A DNA stretch of 64,000 nt, from assembly GCA_964007475.1 (NCBI GenBank), contig OZ023274.1, positions 87,753,213 through 87,817,212 on the forward strand, given 5' to 3'. The notes below the pieces were generated by a model. That model saw only the letters and a program-made list of their open reading frames with translations. It searched no databases and was not told where the DNA came from. The DNA comes from Hybos culiciformis (lineage: Eukaryota; Arthropoda; Insecta; Diptera; Hybotidae). A program made the position numbers and the translations under genes. Of the stretch, positions 40,870-53,340 are shown one piece after another (the stretch's first letter is position 1; every line of letters starts with the position of its first letter).

Positions 40870-41512
40870 AGGCTTGTCGAGAGGGGGGGGGGGAGGGGGG
40901 TATACTTCCCTGGGCCCACAGAGCTAAGGGGCCCGCTTGTTTAATTTTTTTTTGCAATAAAAACAATATACATTATACATATGTGATGTTAAGTTTCATG
41001 CTCACACTTTATACATATGTGATATTAAGTTTCATGCTTATCGCAGTATTATTGGAAAAAATTTACATAAAAAGTTGAAAATTTTATCATTAGTAAGTAT
41101 AATTTTAAGGTGTTGATTTTTCAGCTTTTTTTCAGAAAATTAATTTTCTATTTCTACTATTACTAGACATCCAAACTATTCTAAATAATCTTGGAGGGGT
41201 TTTCGTTACTAATTATTTGTGATTTTTTAAAGTGGTATAAATTAAAGTGGAATCTACAAGTTTTTATATAAAGCGAAAAAACATTTCATTCTGATTCTAA
41301 TATGATCTTATTTCCTACGCTGTACACCATAATTCTGATTTCACAAGTAGATTTGTACAAATGTACAAAGTGTGACTATTAATGATAAAATTATGTGTTT
41401 AGGAGGCTCAATTAGTATTATTTTCATAATGTTAAAACCTATAAAAAAAAAAAATTTTCTAAAAACCTTTTCCCGGGCCCGGTGTTGGCTATCGACGCCC
41501 TTGCCTAAATCC
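40870..41512. mobile_element. Possible hAT-like remnant with GGGCCC ends
   Basis: The left side carries GCTTGTCGAGAGGGGG, a G-run and CTGGGCCCACAGAGCTAAGG, then GGGCCCGC. The right side, read in reverse, carries GGCAAGGGCGTCGATAGCC, then ACCGGGCCCGGGAAAAGG. Both are GC-rich islands in AT-rich DNA and have GTCGA...GGGCCC in the same order when one is reversed. The interior is AT-rich with no gene. No target duplication was found; this is a tentative call. Confidence 0.4.
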
Positions 41513-44500
41513 ATTATTCTAAAGTCGGCCATTATAAACATACAAATACATATTACTAATTTCACCTTTGAGATCACCTTTGAGAAAAATAAATCATCCT
41601 GGAGTACCATCATGGAGAGAATATTTAATCTAATTAAATGATTAATATTGCTTTAAAAAAATAATAGTAGTATGTACTTTTAGAGTTTTGATTGCACCAT
41701 TAATAACACATAAATGGCTCTTATAAGTTTTTTTGAATCTCGAAGTCGGAGCTAAATTTATATTAAACCATTGTAAACTTATACCTCTAGTATTTTGTAT
41801 GCCTACAAAAAATTCAAAGCTTTTTTTATTTTTTAAATGTTCATTGTTTGTATGTATATAAAATCATTGAAATGAATAATTGACAAGCACAATATAAATT
41901 TTTGTTTTGTGTTCGGTTAAAATGCGAAATATTTTTGGCAACTTAAAAAGCTTTACAATGACTATAATAATGTACATACTACTTTTATTTTCTAAATAAA
42001 ACATTATTTTTATATGAGAATATTTTTAATAAAATTCAATTAATTAAAAAAAAAAAACAAAATATGAGAAATTCAATTTTATAAATTATTTTTTGTTTGA
42101 TAAAAAGTTAAAATGCAATTAATAAAATTGAAATATTAATTTTGTTCAGGTTATTTATGATTTATGATTCACTTTATTTTATATATATACCTAATGAACG
42201 TTATTTATTTCAGATAGTTATGATTTGAAATTTAACCATAATTTTTTTGAGAACTTATTAAACATTTTTCTAAAAATAAAAAAAGATTATAGTATGATTT
42301 ATAAAAAGAATTAATCATAAAAATTGTCGATCTTACAGCCGAAAATTTGGCAATCAATTTCGTATAACTATACCATAATCAATATCACATAATAATTAAT
42401 ACATTGTTAACAAATAATGCTGTTAATATGAATAATTTTCAGCACTTTCATTTGTTCAAATTATTCGAATAATATCCTGTAGTTGTTCTTAATCCAATAA
42501 AAAATATTCATCCGCTTGTTGACAAATGCAAAGCAATTAACAAACATCATTCTACACGTAAATTTATGATTTTTACACGCATAATGTACACAACAATTAT
42601 GTTAAAAAGTTAAAAATAATTTCTACATTATGTATGTATTGTATACATAATACACACTTTTTTTTTTCGTATAATATCATTTCCCTATAAAAATAAAAAT
42701 TGTATATATCATGGGTGAAGGACAGATTTTTCACTGTCAGTGTCATTCACCGTATAATTTCAATGTTTAAAAATTGTTTATTTTCAAACATAATATTTTT
42801 GTTAGAAAGACAGAAATATAAATTTCATAATAATTTTAAATAAAAAAAAAAATAAAAAATAAAAATCTAAAGAAAAATAAAATAATAAAAAAAAAAACAA
42901 ATAAATACAAGGGAATTAAATATTAATATAAAATATAATTTATTTATACCTAATGTGTATAGAATATGTTTTTCATTTAATATCTGCACTGCGGTACACA
43001 AGGACTATAATAGTAGACTGCCTAAAAAAAAAAAGAAACGGAAACTTCCTATGTCTTTTTTTTTCCGCATATGTGTATTTAATGTGAAAATAAAGAAAAC
43101 CAAAAATTTATATTATAAATTTCCTACAACCGTTTTTCTTTTCATCGATTTTATGACTTAAAAATATAAATTATTATATACACCACAAAAAAAAAGTTAA
43201 TGAAAAACGTTTTTTTTTTTAATTTTTTTTTTTTTTTTATAAAATTTTAATTTTTAATCAAAAATTAATTTGATTTTCATGTTTTTGTAAAAACAAATTT
43301 TAAATGACTTTCAAATATTTCAAAAACTAGGTATAAAGGGAAACTGAAATATATACTGTATAAATTTTATAGTCTAATAAAAAATCATTACGCAGTCCCT
43401 TACTAGCTTATTTTCAGAACAATTTTAGGCCCATTAAACAACTCACACCATTTTTTTTATTATAGTTGTTCAGAGCTCACTCATATTTCAACCCACTTAT
43501 TATTAGGATTTTATTAGCTTGCTAACTAAATATGTACATGCTTTTGATTTTAAGTCATAAAATACGGAACAGACGAATTATTTGTAAGTACGTAAATGAA
43601 AAAATTACAAAATAAATTAATGTGATCGAAGGGAAAGTTTTCTTTCTATCCTTGAATATTTTTTTGTTATTAGGTTCATAATTCAAAACAATCGTTATAA
43701 TAAGCGGTGTTTGGTTTTTTTTTTTTTACTTTTTATATTAAATTTTAAGATTTTTTAAACAAATTTGATACCACATCCTTTATTAGGTTTTCCGGAAATA
43801 TTGTACCTACCACAAGAAAGTTTATGTTGTGTGTGGATTTGTGTTTAAAAAAAAATTGTTTTGAATGAAAAATCAATAAAACAGCTGTTGATTTGTATTC
43901 TGAATGAATAAAATTTTTTAAAATCGATATGTGTGAAATAAAGTCCAAGGAAATAAAGTCCAGGGACCTTTTTATCATTTTATATACCTAAAGCATACTG
44001 ATGTTTAAAATAGATTCCAAGGCGAAAAGAAAATATATAATATACAAATACAATGCCTACAATATATACAAGCAGGATATAAAAAGTTCAACGAACAAAT
44101 TTTTACACAAGTAATTTTTTGAAAATTGTGAGTTCATACCGGTATACAAGATACAATAGTTATTTCTTTTATAAGATACGAAAAAGAGGTTAGACACGAA
44201 AACTCTAACTAAAACTAAAACCCGTATAGTACAATGGAATAATCAATATAGTAGACAATTCTAAAAAAGAAAGATTTCGTTGGAAAAGATAAATGGTGCT
44301 ATTATAGTAAATTTCTGCAAAAAATATTAAATATTATTTATATTTATCGTTTGATTTCTTTACAAAAATTTAAACAAATAATTTTCTAAAGGGAATAAAG
44401 TTCAAGGATTTTAATTCTATTTTGCGAAAAAAAAAATCTTTTAAAATAGAAATAATGTCCAGTGGACTTAATTTTCTTTGAATTTATTTCAGCTCTGCAA

Positions 44501-45110
44501 AATGATATTAAAAAAAGTAAGTAGATTAAGGTCTGTACAATTTATTCGAATAAGGACCCATAAAGTTGATATTTTTACCTGAATATTTGATTTTCTAATT
44601 TTAAAATTCCAATCTAAGCAGATAAGTTGATTATATGATAAAGTTAGAACTTTGGGTTAAACCCGTAATTTATTCTTTTAAATTAAAATCGTCTGTACAG
44701 TTTTTATGCAATTTTTTGACAAAACATATTAAATAAAACTACTCTAAACTTTCCAATTCCGAATCAAAATATAGTAGGTGCCTAAAATATTGGATAAGGC
44801 ACATGAAAAATTTTAAAAATAGATGATGCAACAAAATAAAGTTTTAAATAAGTTAAATACAGAAAAGAAACTTATAAGTTTAAAAAATTAACATAATATA
44901 ACATATAGATCAAATTAATAACCGCTTCCATTGATGATGTTCTTTCTTCTAAAAAACATTATTTCAATTTCACCTCTCAACATTTTCTTCTTTAAATTAT
45001 TTTCTTTATGAATTAAAAAAAAAACAACTAGGTATTTATATTTAAAACATGAGATAAACAAGGATAAGTATGAATGTATTCAATACATATACCTACATAT
45101 TATATTTTTA
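41513..45110. other. AT-rich noncoding DNA
   Basis: No gene or element recognised; many A/T homopolymers (for example 43195-43240). Confidence 0.4.
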
Positions 45111-45112
45111 TA

Positions 45113-45222
<110 letters not shown>

Positions 45223-45941
45223 AAAAGATGTGTGTCATAAAAATAAACCACTAAAAATATAAACAAAAAATATAATAATAAATTGTATAGATTTGCATGT
45301 CTTTTTATTTAACGTTCAAGAATTTATATGAAAGTGAAATACGTGCTCCAAAAAGTGTAAAAATCAAGTGATATTTTAAGGATACAATAAAAAATATGAT
45401 GTTGTTTTTTTTTTTAATAAAAACATAAATTGTTCTCATCAAAACCAATATTATGTACTTAAATTTTTTTTTTTTTATTTTTATTTTTAAGCAATAACCA
45501 ATAATGTTTTCATATTTATCTTACAAAAAAATTTTATATTTTTTACACATTGTTCTGGTTGGGAATACTTTATTATGCTCATTCCATAATCAATTTTGGT
45601 TACAAAAAAAATATCTACTGATTTCTTCGAAATTGTAATTTATTACAATTTAATTTTTTGGCTCATTTTCCAATTTTTTTTCTTCTTTTAAATAAAAGTC
45701 AAAATGAGATATGTCTTTTTTTAGGAACAAAATTTATTTTCCTGATTTGTTGTTTTTTTTTTGTGGAAAAATGATATGGGAATAAAAAATAATAAGGACG
45801 GAGTTTAGTGTAAATAATTTTGTAAATAATGTTCAAGTTTAATGTTGTTAATGACACGACGCCGTAGTTATTATGCCAGTTTTTTATTTCAATTCGATCA
45901 AAAATGAAAATCGACCAAATACTACGATTTATCTATAATAA

Positions 45942-46715
45942 CAGTCGCGTAGTGAGGAGGCAATGGAGACATCATGTCTCGGGCGCTATTCAAAAAGGCG
46001 CCAAATGGTCCGCAAAACAAAAAATTGCTGGATAGTTTTAATTTTTATTATAATTGATTTCTGATTAGTGCCAGTGTAATATAATAAATGTTAATTCGTA
46101 AATAAAAAGGAAAAAAAGGAATACTAATAGTCTAAATCAAACTGTAATAATATATTTATAATGGAAATGGCACGTCTTCGGATTTGTTTTTCTTTAAATT
46201 TAAGAAATTTTATTGTTGTGTTAGGAAAATGTCAGAGAATTTTTAATTGTGGAAAGAGAAAAATTTGAAATCATCAACTTTGATGATATTATTGATAAAT
46301 TTGCTTCATCAAAAGCAACGAAAATTTATACATAGTAATTAGTATTATAATCTTATTATTATAATATTATGTTTAAATATATGTATCTCCATAGAGATAA
46401 TAAATATTTAATTTTTTATTGTTTTAAAACTGCGTGTTTTTAAAATATTTCTTTATTAAATATGTGAAATAAATAATAGGTTTTTTTTGAACAAATTCTA
46501 GATGATCATATACATTTCAAAATCTAGTCTTGTTTTCTCAACTACATTTTTTGTCTCAAATTTAACGCCTAGCTTGAGCCTATGACTTTATTTATTTTAC
46601 TTTATTTATTTATTAATTTGCGAGTATATTTTACACATAATAATATATGGTTTTCAAATGGGGGCGCTAAAAATGTATTGTGCCTCGGGCGCGAGTTAAG
46701 CTCACTACATCACTG
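45942..46715 (+). mobile_element. hAT remnant
   Basis: Ends CAGTCGCGTAGTGAG (left) and CAGTGATGTAGTGAG (right, reversed). Flanks TATAATAA and TATAAGGA are a decayed 8-bp duplication. GGGCGC and GGCGCC motifs lie inside both ends. A coding scrap at 46266-46335 reads EIINFDDIIDKFASSKATK and then stops, matching the last residues of the hAT dimerisation domain (INFDD.I..FA). The remaining interior is non-coding. Confidence 0.8.
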
Positions 46716-46884
46716 TATAAGGATAAAAAGTTTTGATTATGAACAAATTGGAAAATGAATATATATTAAGTACATCATATTTTACTTTAATATTAAAATT
46801 CAGAAAAAAGTATGAAAAAATATTTATTTATATATAAATGATCTGCAAAATATTCAAATCTCATCATGGTTCTGTGAAAACTGA

Positions 46885-46950
46885 TTTTTTATAAATATGA
46901 GTTCTATTCCCACCTCGGTCAGCAATTTCTTGATGGAAAATTAATTACAA
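46885..46950 (+). repeat. SINE-like scrap sharing TTCCCACCTCGG
   Basis: GAGTTCTATTCCCACCTCGG at about 46893-46912 matches the minus-strand text GTGTTCGATTCCCACCTCGG of 53220-53340. It probably comes from the same tRNA-derived family with a decayed B box. Confidence 0.35.
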
Positions 46951-48137
46951 TTCTGATAAAGAAAAAATTCCTATACTAGATCCTTGTTTATGGAAATTTT
47001 CAAGCTTGAAACAAAAATAATACCGTATATATATAATAAATTTTAAAACTTAAAATTAAAACAAACATATTGCTTGAAAATGAATGTTCAAAATTAATAT
47101 ATTTATTAAAAAAGAAAACTCAATAAAAAAAATAATTAGAGTTGAAAATTTAATTTCCCTCATTTGGGTATAAAATATGTAATAAGATTCTTTCAATAAA
47201 ATAAAATTTAATTGGTTCTATTTCATATGCAAAAAAAAATTTTTTTCGTTTTATATTATTATGTACTATTTTTTTTGAAAAGAATTCATGTTTTCAAATT
47301 TCTATTTTTCTTAGATAAAAATTATAAAATTATTTTCCTTTCACTGCAAATTAAAGCTTTGAATAAAAATTCAATAAATTAAAATTTTAATGCTAAAGTT
47401 TTTATTTTATCTCGTTTTATAAAAAGAAACACTTTAAAGTTTTTTTTTATTTGCAAGTTTAAAATGCAAAAATGCATAATCCTACTCCTACCATCTAACT
47501 ATGATAAATATTGACCTTTTTTTTTTTATTCAAAACCAGATTAGAATTTCTAAATTAATTTGTTGAAAATGTGAAAAATATTTAAATAATTTTTGTGGTA
47601 ACTTGTTTGTACGTATATATATAAGAATTAGAAATTAGGATTTTGGCACAGTTTGAATTATATAGGAGTATTGTATTGTTTTATTAAACCTACATATTAA
47701 TTTGGGAAAATAATATAAAATTTGAAAAATTTGTATAATTTTATATTGATGTTGATCCTAACTTGATGTCGAAATAAAAAAAAAATTAGGTAAATTTGAA
47801 TAATTATAATTTACCCTTACTAAATTCAATTTTGCATGCACGTTCTATACAATATTATAATGATATAAATAAATATTATTCATGCAAACATTTAAACTTG
47901 AAATCAAAAATACCAAAATATGTATATTGACCAAACAAAAAGAGAAAACAAATATTTATATTTATTCATTTCATTTCAATTGGATATTAAATAAAAATAA
48001 AAACAATGGATTACGTTCAGAAAATGTCATGTGTCTAAAAAGTCTATTTTAGGAATCAAATTTATGTTTTTTATAATGGAAAATTCTCAATTTAATAAAA
48101 AACTATTAAAAAAAAAATCTGAATTTAATATAATGAA
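46951..48137. other. AT-rich noncoding DNA
   Basis: No gene or element recognised. Confidence 0.4.
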
Positions 48138-49191
48138 GTAGGGTAAGAGTGGTATCATCTGACCCTCGGGATGATTTGACTTTGTCAAATTCCGATCAAA
48201 ATCAATAAGATAAAAGCTCGTCGTAAATGTTTTATGTAGCGGCTTTTAAATTAAAATTGACTCACTAAAACATTAAATCAGGTAACATGTGTTTGGAGAT
48301 GTCAAATACAAAAACAAGATTTTTTAATTTTCGATGTAATTTTTTAAAGGAAGTAATTTATTTTTTTTTTTTATTTATTAGTTTTATTTTTAATAATGAT
48401 TTTTTTATTATAGAAAAAATATTATTAAAAATATTTCTAATAAATAATTTAATCATTTTTTCATTTTTACGAGTATTATGATAAAAAAAAAAAAAAAGTG
48501 GGATGCCTTGTCAATCGGTACAAGGTATTGCCTGCTCAGAAATGAAACAACGTATAATGAAAAGTATAGTTTCGAGTAATTTGAATTTAAAGATTTGAAA
48601 ATTAAAAAAAATGTATGAAAAAATATCAAGTAGCGTACAATTTTCATCTAAAAAACACATTTTAATCAACATGAAGAATATTGCAAAGTAGTTGTACTTA
48701 TAAAATCGAGTACGAGGAATCGAATGGTGCTATTGTCAAATAATGACGTATAAATGTCATACGTTGTTTCATTTCTCAGCAGACGGATGCTTTGACTATT
48801 AATATTTTTATTTGTTTACTAAAATCCGAGAATGTGATTTATTTAATTTTTGTTGATTAATTAATATTATTTTATCAAATGTTATTTTTTTGAATTATTA
48901 TAAAAAGAAATAAATTTTTTTTTAAAATAAAAAAAATTCGTACAACTTTTGAAGCATTCCTTCAATTGTCGAAGCATCCTCGGATATGGCGAAGCATCCC
49001 ACTAAGAGGTGTTTTTTTTAAATGCAAATTATTTAAAATCTGTCTGTAATTTAGAAGAAGAAATCATTTAATTTGAAAGGTTAAATCCCAAAATATGATT
49101 TAAACTTAAATTCATTATAAAAATCTGTTGAAAATTATACTATTTTTATCAAAGTCCGTTAAGGTGTCGAAGGGTACCACTCTTACCCTAC
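48138..49191. mobile_element. TIR element with GTAGGGTAAGAGTGGTA ends
   Basis: The left end GTAGGGTAAGAGTGGTATCA and reversed right end GTAGGGTAAGAGTGGTACCC match for 17 bp and then weakly. Flanks ATATAATGAA and ATATAATTGAA suggest a target duplication of 10-11 bp, which would suit a Mutator-like element. The interior holds a nested inverted pair (48497-49007) and no convincing gene. Confidence 0.7.
48497..49007. mobile_element. Nested inverted-repeat element with GATGC motifs
   Basis: AGTGGGATGCCTTGTC at the left pairs with GGCGAAGCATCCCACT at the right. Further in, CTGCTCAGAAATGAAACAAC at about 48534 pairs with GTTGTTTCATTTCTCAGCAG at about 48762. GAAGCATCC or a close variant occurs three times near the right end (48950-48998). 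It appears to be an element inside an element. Confidence 0.6.
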
Positions 49192-50380
49192 ATATAATTG
49201 AATGAAAAATAAATTATTGAATGTTTTTATGAACCCAAAATGCTTTAAATTGTTTCAAATTGTTTCTGAATGCAGGCGATTGAATTCTATAATTTTTGTC
49301 CATTTTGTCTTCATCGACTTTCCTGAGTATTCTTAATTTTTAAAAACTAAATCTCTGCAACACAATAATCAAATTAATTACCTAATGAATTTAAAACGTC
49401 TCTTGGCATTGGTAAACAAAATCTTTTCAATGTTTGTATTTTTTGTATACAAAAATACAAAACTATTAAAAATGAATAAGAATTAAAATTTTGTCAAACA
49501 TATTTAATTGCATATAAGTAGACCAAAATACATACATAATTGTTTTTCCTCTTATATTCTACTTGAATCATATTATAGAATAAAGATTTAATGTTAAGTA
49601 CATTATTAAAATTAGAACAAAATAGAAACTCAATAAATGAGATAAAATTTTATAAGATTTTTATAAATAAATGTGTTATTAATCCTTGAAGAGTTAAAAT
49701 TTATGCAGAAACAAAAATTATTTACATCATAAATTTATTTTAAAGAATATTATATGCATACAATTTTTCATAATCGGAAATTTATTCAATTCAAATTCAT
49801 GGTTATTTTTAAATTCTACATTTATTATTTTATTTAGTATTAATATTTGTGGAATGTCAATCCACTTTGATAAGGAAATATAAAACTAGAAAATCGATAG
49901 TTTCAATTGTATGTATATTAATATGAAAATTATTGTATTTTTGAAAAGGAAAAATGTATTCAATTATCTACGAGTATACAACCATACAATAACATTACAA
50001 ACGAATTTAATAATCTTCTAAAATTATAATAATTGCAATAAGAAGTTCCCCAGTAAGAGATTCAAAAATGTATTAATTATCTATTGTTAATAAAATAACC
50101 TTGATTATACTTTTACGAAACTATTTTTGTTCGAGTACGTAAATAAAATTCTCATTTAACGAGGTCTCAGGACATTTTTTAATTAAGTTTAATTAATAAT
50201 TAGTGCACTTTTTAATTCTAAGCATCCTCAGATAAACCACACTATTCCATAGAGATGAACGAAACTCAAAAAGTAACTTGATAACTCTGATTTCATATAT
50301 TAAGTTTAATTTAAATTTCCTCTCACTCGTTAAATGACTGGAACCTTTTTCAAGTATTATTTAATATCCTTCGAAATACG
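49192..50380. other. AT-rich noncoding DNA
   Basis: No gene or element recognised. Confidence 0.4.
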
Positions 50381-50384
50381 TAAT

Positions 50385-50998
50385 AGTCCAAGAGCTCGCA
50401 ACGTAAGAAATCACGTGATTTTAGCAAGGCTCATTTTTTAATATAATGTTCCATACTACGGTGCAGGACGCATAAAGGTAGTCTGGCTGTCAGACGACGT
50501 TGCGTTTACCCGTGGGAGCAGAACCAAGTAGGTAAAAAAAATGCAAAATTACATGAAAAAAACAAATTACTTTTAAATGACATAGGTCTGGCATCCATTT
50601 AGCAACGGTATTTCCGTCTGGCAAATTGGATGTAGTATATATAAGATCCAATCTATAACATATAAAAATTTCAGCCTTGCTAAAATGACGTGAAATTGAA
50701 GTTTTTTTTTGTTATAAATCAAGGTCTGGCACGGTCTTAACAACTCCGAAGCCGTCTGGCAATGATGCATTAACATTTCATATAATAAGCACAAACAAGT
50801 GACATAACTAGAAATCGTGCTATTATCACGTAATTTTGCATTTTTTCTTTGACCTACCTGGATCTGCTCCCACGGGTAAACGCAACGTCATCTGACAGCC
50901 AGACTACCCTTATGGGTCCTGCACCGTAGCATTTAACAATATTTTAAAAAATGAGCCTTGCTAAAATCACGTGCCAAAAACGTGGCGAGCTCTTAGAC
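50385..50998. mobile_element. Long hairpin element with GTCTGGC motifs
   Basis: The left arm AGTCCAAGAGCTCGC... CACGTGATTTTAGCAAGGCT ... CTACGGTGCAGGACGCATAA ... GTAGTCTGGCTGTCAGACGA, CGTTGCGTTTACCCGTGGGA pairs with the right arm throughout (50840-50998), giving about 150-bp arms. Inside, GTCTGGCA occurs four more times in two orientations. The central part repeats CCTTGCTAAAATGACGTG. No coding frame. The family is not recognised. Confidence 0.8.
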
Positions 50999-52390
50999 TA
51001 TAATAAAGGAAACAAAAAAGACAAGCAAGGTTAAAAAGTGAAATCGATTTTTGTCGTTATCTTAAAAAGTCAGAGGGGAAAAGACATTATTTTCAACAAA
51101 AAAAAAAAATAAAAAATTTTAAGCCTCATGTTCATGAAAAACTACAAAAATATTAAAGACAACATAGTATGTATGTACGTACCGTGCATGCACAAAAAAA
51201 AAAACAGAATTTTATTTTAGAAACAAAAAAAAAATAATAATGTTGACATTCATGAAAAAATTGTTATATAAATTTTATGATATTTTTATTTCAAATGAAT
51301 TCATAAGATAGAAATTTATGCTTGAAAGCAAAAAAAAAATAAAATTATTAATTATTTCATTTGGAAAAAAATTTGCGTGATAATAAAATTTCATACATAT
51401 ATGTATATATCAAAAAATTTCGTTTTCATAAAGACATTGTCAACAGTGTGTACTTAACCGTATAGATAAAGTTTTTGTACATTCATAAAACAATTGCCTA
51501 CATAATTTATATATTAAATATATATACATTAAATATACATTATTTAAACATAATATATTATGTTTTTATTCGATATTTTATATATAAAATGTATTCAAAA
51601 AAATAAATGTACGTAAGTGAGATGTCGTTAATTCTCTCTAGGTTGTTAGTTTAATCGATAATCTTGTTTTGCCTTAAATAAATAACAGCAATGGAACACC
51701 TAATTTAAAAACAAAACACACACACACGCATTTTTTTTAGCCATAATGGTTTTTAGAGACTGTTTTATTGTACTTCTTATGAATTTCATTATTTCAAAAA
51801 AAAAATTTTACACTGACTGTTTAGTAAATTTCCAATATTCACTTCAAATTTTATTCTACTTCTTTCCTTCCACTCATTATATTATTTTACAAATAGTTGC
51901 ACATAATATTGCATTAGTACCATAAGTTATTTAAAAATCACTTATCGAATTTCAGTGTTCATTATATGTATATTTTTCGTTAAGGATATATGTACATAGA
52001 ATTTTCACCAAATAGAAAATTCCAATATAATCATAATCCTAAAAGTATGTAATAAAAATTATTTTTTCGATATATAATAATTAAAATTTCAATAAAGTAA
52101 CAAATTTTTTATATCTTTCAGAATATTAAAAATTTGTCTATTTTTAATTTAAAACAATATAAAAACAATATATTTCGAGTATTTATTATGTTATCAGAAA
52201 ATTTCCTATTTATGTTCTTGAATAATTATATTTTCAAAAATACTGCTGATGAAACCACTTTACAATAATTAACCTTCAGGATATTTGACTCTACGTTTAT
52301 AATTTAATTTCTTTTTTGTTTATTTCAAATTAGCATAATTTAAATGTTTCCAGAAAAACAGACTTTGAATATTTTTGACCGCTTTTAATT
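50999..52390. other. AT-rich noncoding DNA
   Basis: No gene or element recognised. Confidence 0.4.
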
Positions 52391-52394
52391 TTGT

Positions 52395-52790
52395 GTTTTT
52401 TTTAGAGTCCCTTCAATATCATTATACCAATACAATTCAGTCATATGCACAAATATAACAAATTTTCATCGAAATCGAAACCCTAGTCCAAAACCTTTTT
52501 TCTACGTTCCTCTAATCGCCATCTATCTACCCACGTACTTATTTTAATTTAAACTTTCATAAAATTTAAAAGTTATAAACATTTTATAACAAAATTATTT
52601 AACCCTTGGCTGGTAAACCCGAATGATAGCATTTTAATCGAGGTAAACGAGACTACTCTTATTTTTGTTTCTAAACGATCGAAATCGATCAAGTAGTAAA
52701 ATTATAGTAAATTTATAAGCATTTAAGTACGTGATAGGCGGACGCACAGACGAACAGACAGAAACTGAAAACATATAGTCCGTTTTTTAT
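52395..52790 (+). repeat. Possible retroposon 3' tail
   Basis: CATCGAAATCGAAACCCTAG, TCTAATCGCCATCTATCTAC, AAACGATCGAAATCGATCAA and finally GATAGGCGGACGCACAGACG AACAGACAGAAAC are typical of the conserved 3' untranslated end of insect non-LTR elements. No coding sequence remains. Confidence 0.35.
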
Positions 52791-53199
52791 ATTTAAGCTT
52801 CTTGAACTTGATATTTTAAATTTATATTATTAATATTTATTAAATAAAAATATAAAAGTATAATAGTGGATATTATTCCCGAATATTAAAATTTTAAAGA
52901 ATCATTTTCGTATAATTAAAAAAAATTAATTGTAATTTTTTTGGGTAAATTGCCAAACGGTTAAAATAATGAGATAAAATTTTTAATATTTATTTTACAA
53001 ACTTATGGAAACTTATAAAACAATTTAATTATATAAATAAAAAAAAGTTTGTTGTTGGTAAAAGCATATTAATTTCTCATTTATGTGAATTTTGTAACAA
53101 AACTAGAACCGAAATAACCAAGAATTAAAAAATGCATTAAGTTTACACATTGAGAATATGTTTTAAAAACAAAACAACAAACATAAAATTCAAGTGGAC

Positions 53200-53340
53200 A
53201 AATCGAAACATTGATAAATTGACAAATTCCCGTCCGAGGTGGGAATCGAACACACGGCCGAACACGCCGTAGGAAATACCGTGTAATTGCATTTTTCTTC
53301 CATTAATCATATTACTGGGCTTTCTCACTGTTATTTTATA
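53200..53340 (-). repeat. tRNA-derived SINE fragment
   Basis: On the minus strand GTGTGTTCGATTCCCACCTC contains a good pol III B box (GTTCGATTCC). AAGCCCAGTAATATG about 65 bp upstream could be a degenerate A box. The patch is clearly GC-richer than its surroundings. It is not a functional tRNA: no cloverleaf can be drawn. A related scrap lies at 46885-46950. Confidence 0.5.

Noticed and set aside
41341..41641. Overlapping frames of about 90 codons on both strands
   Set aside because: Mirror pair over AT-rich DNA and a GC-rich element end; no protein signature on either strand.
53200..53340. tRNA gene
   Set aside because: Only the B-box region resembles tRNA; no acceptor stem or anticodon arm can be paired.
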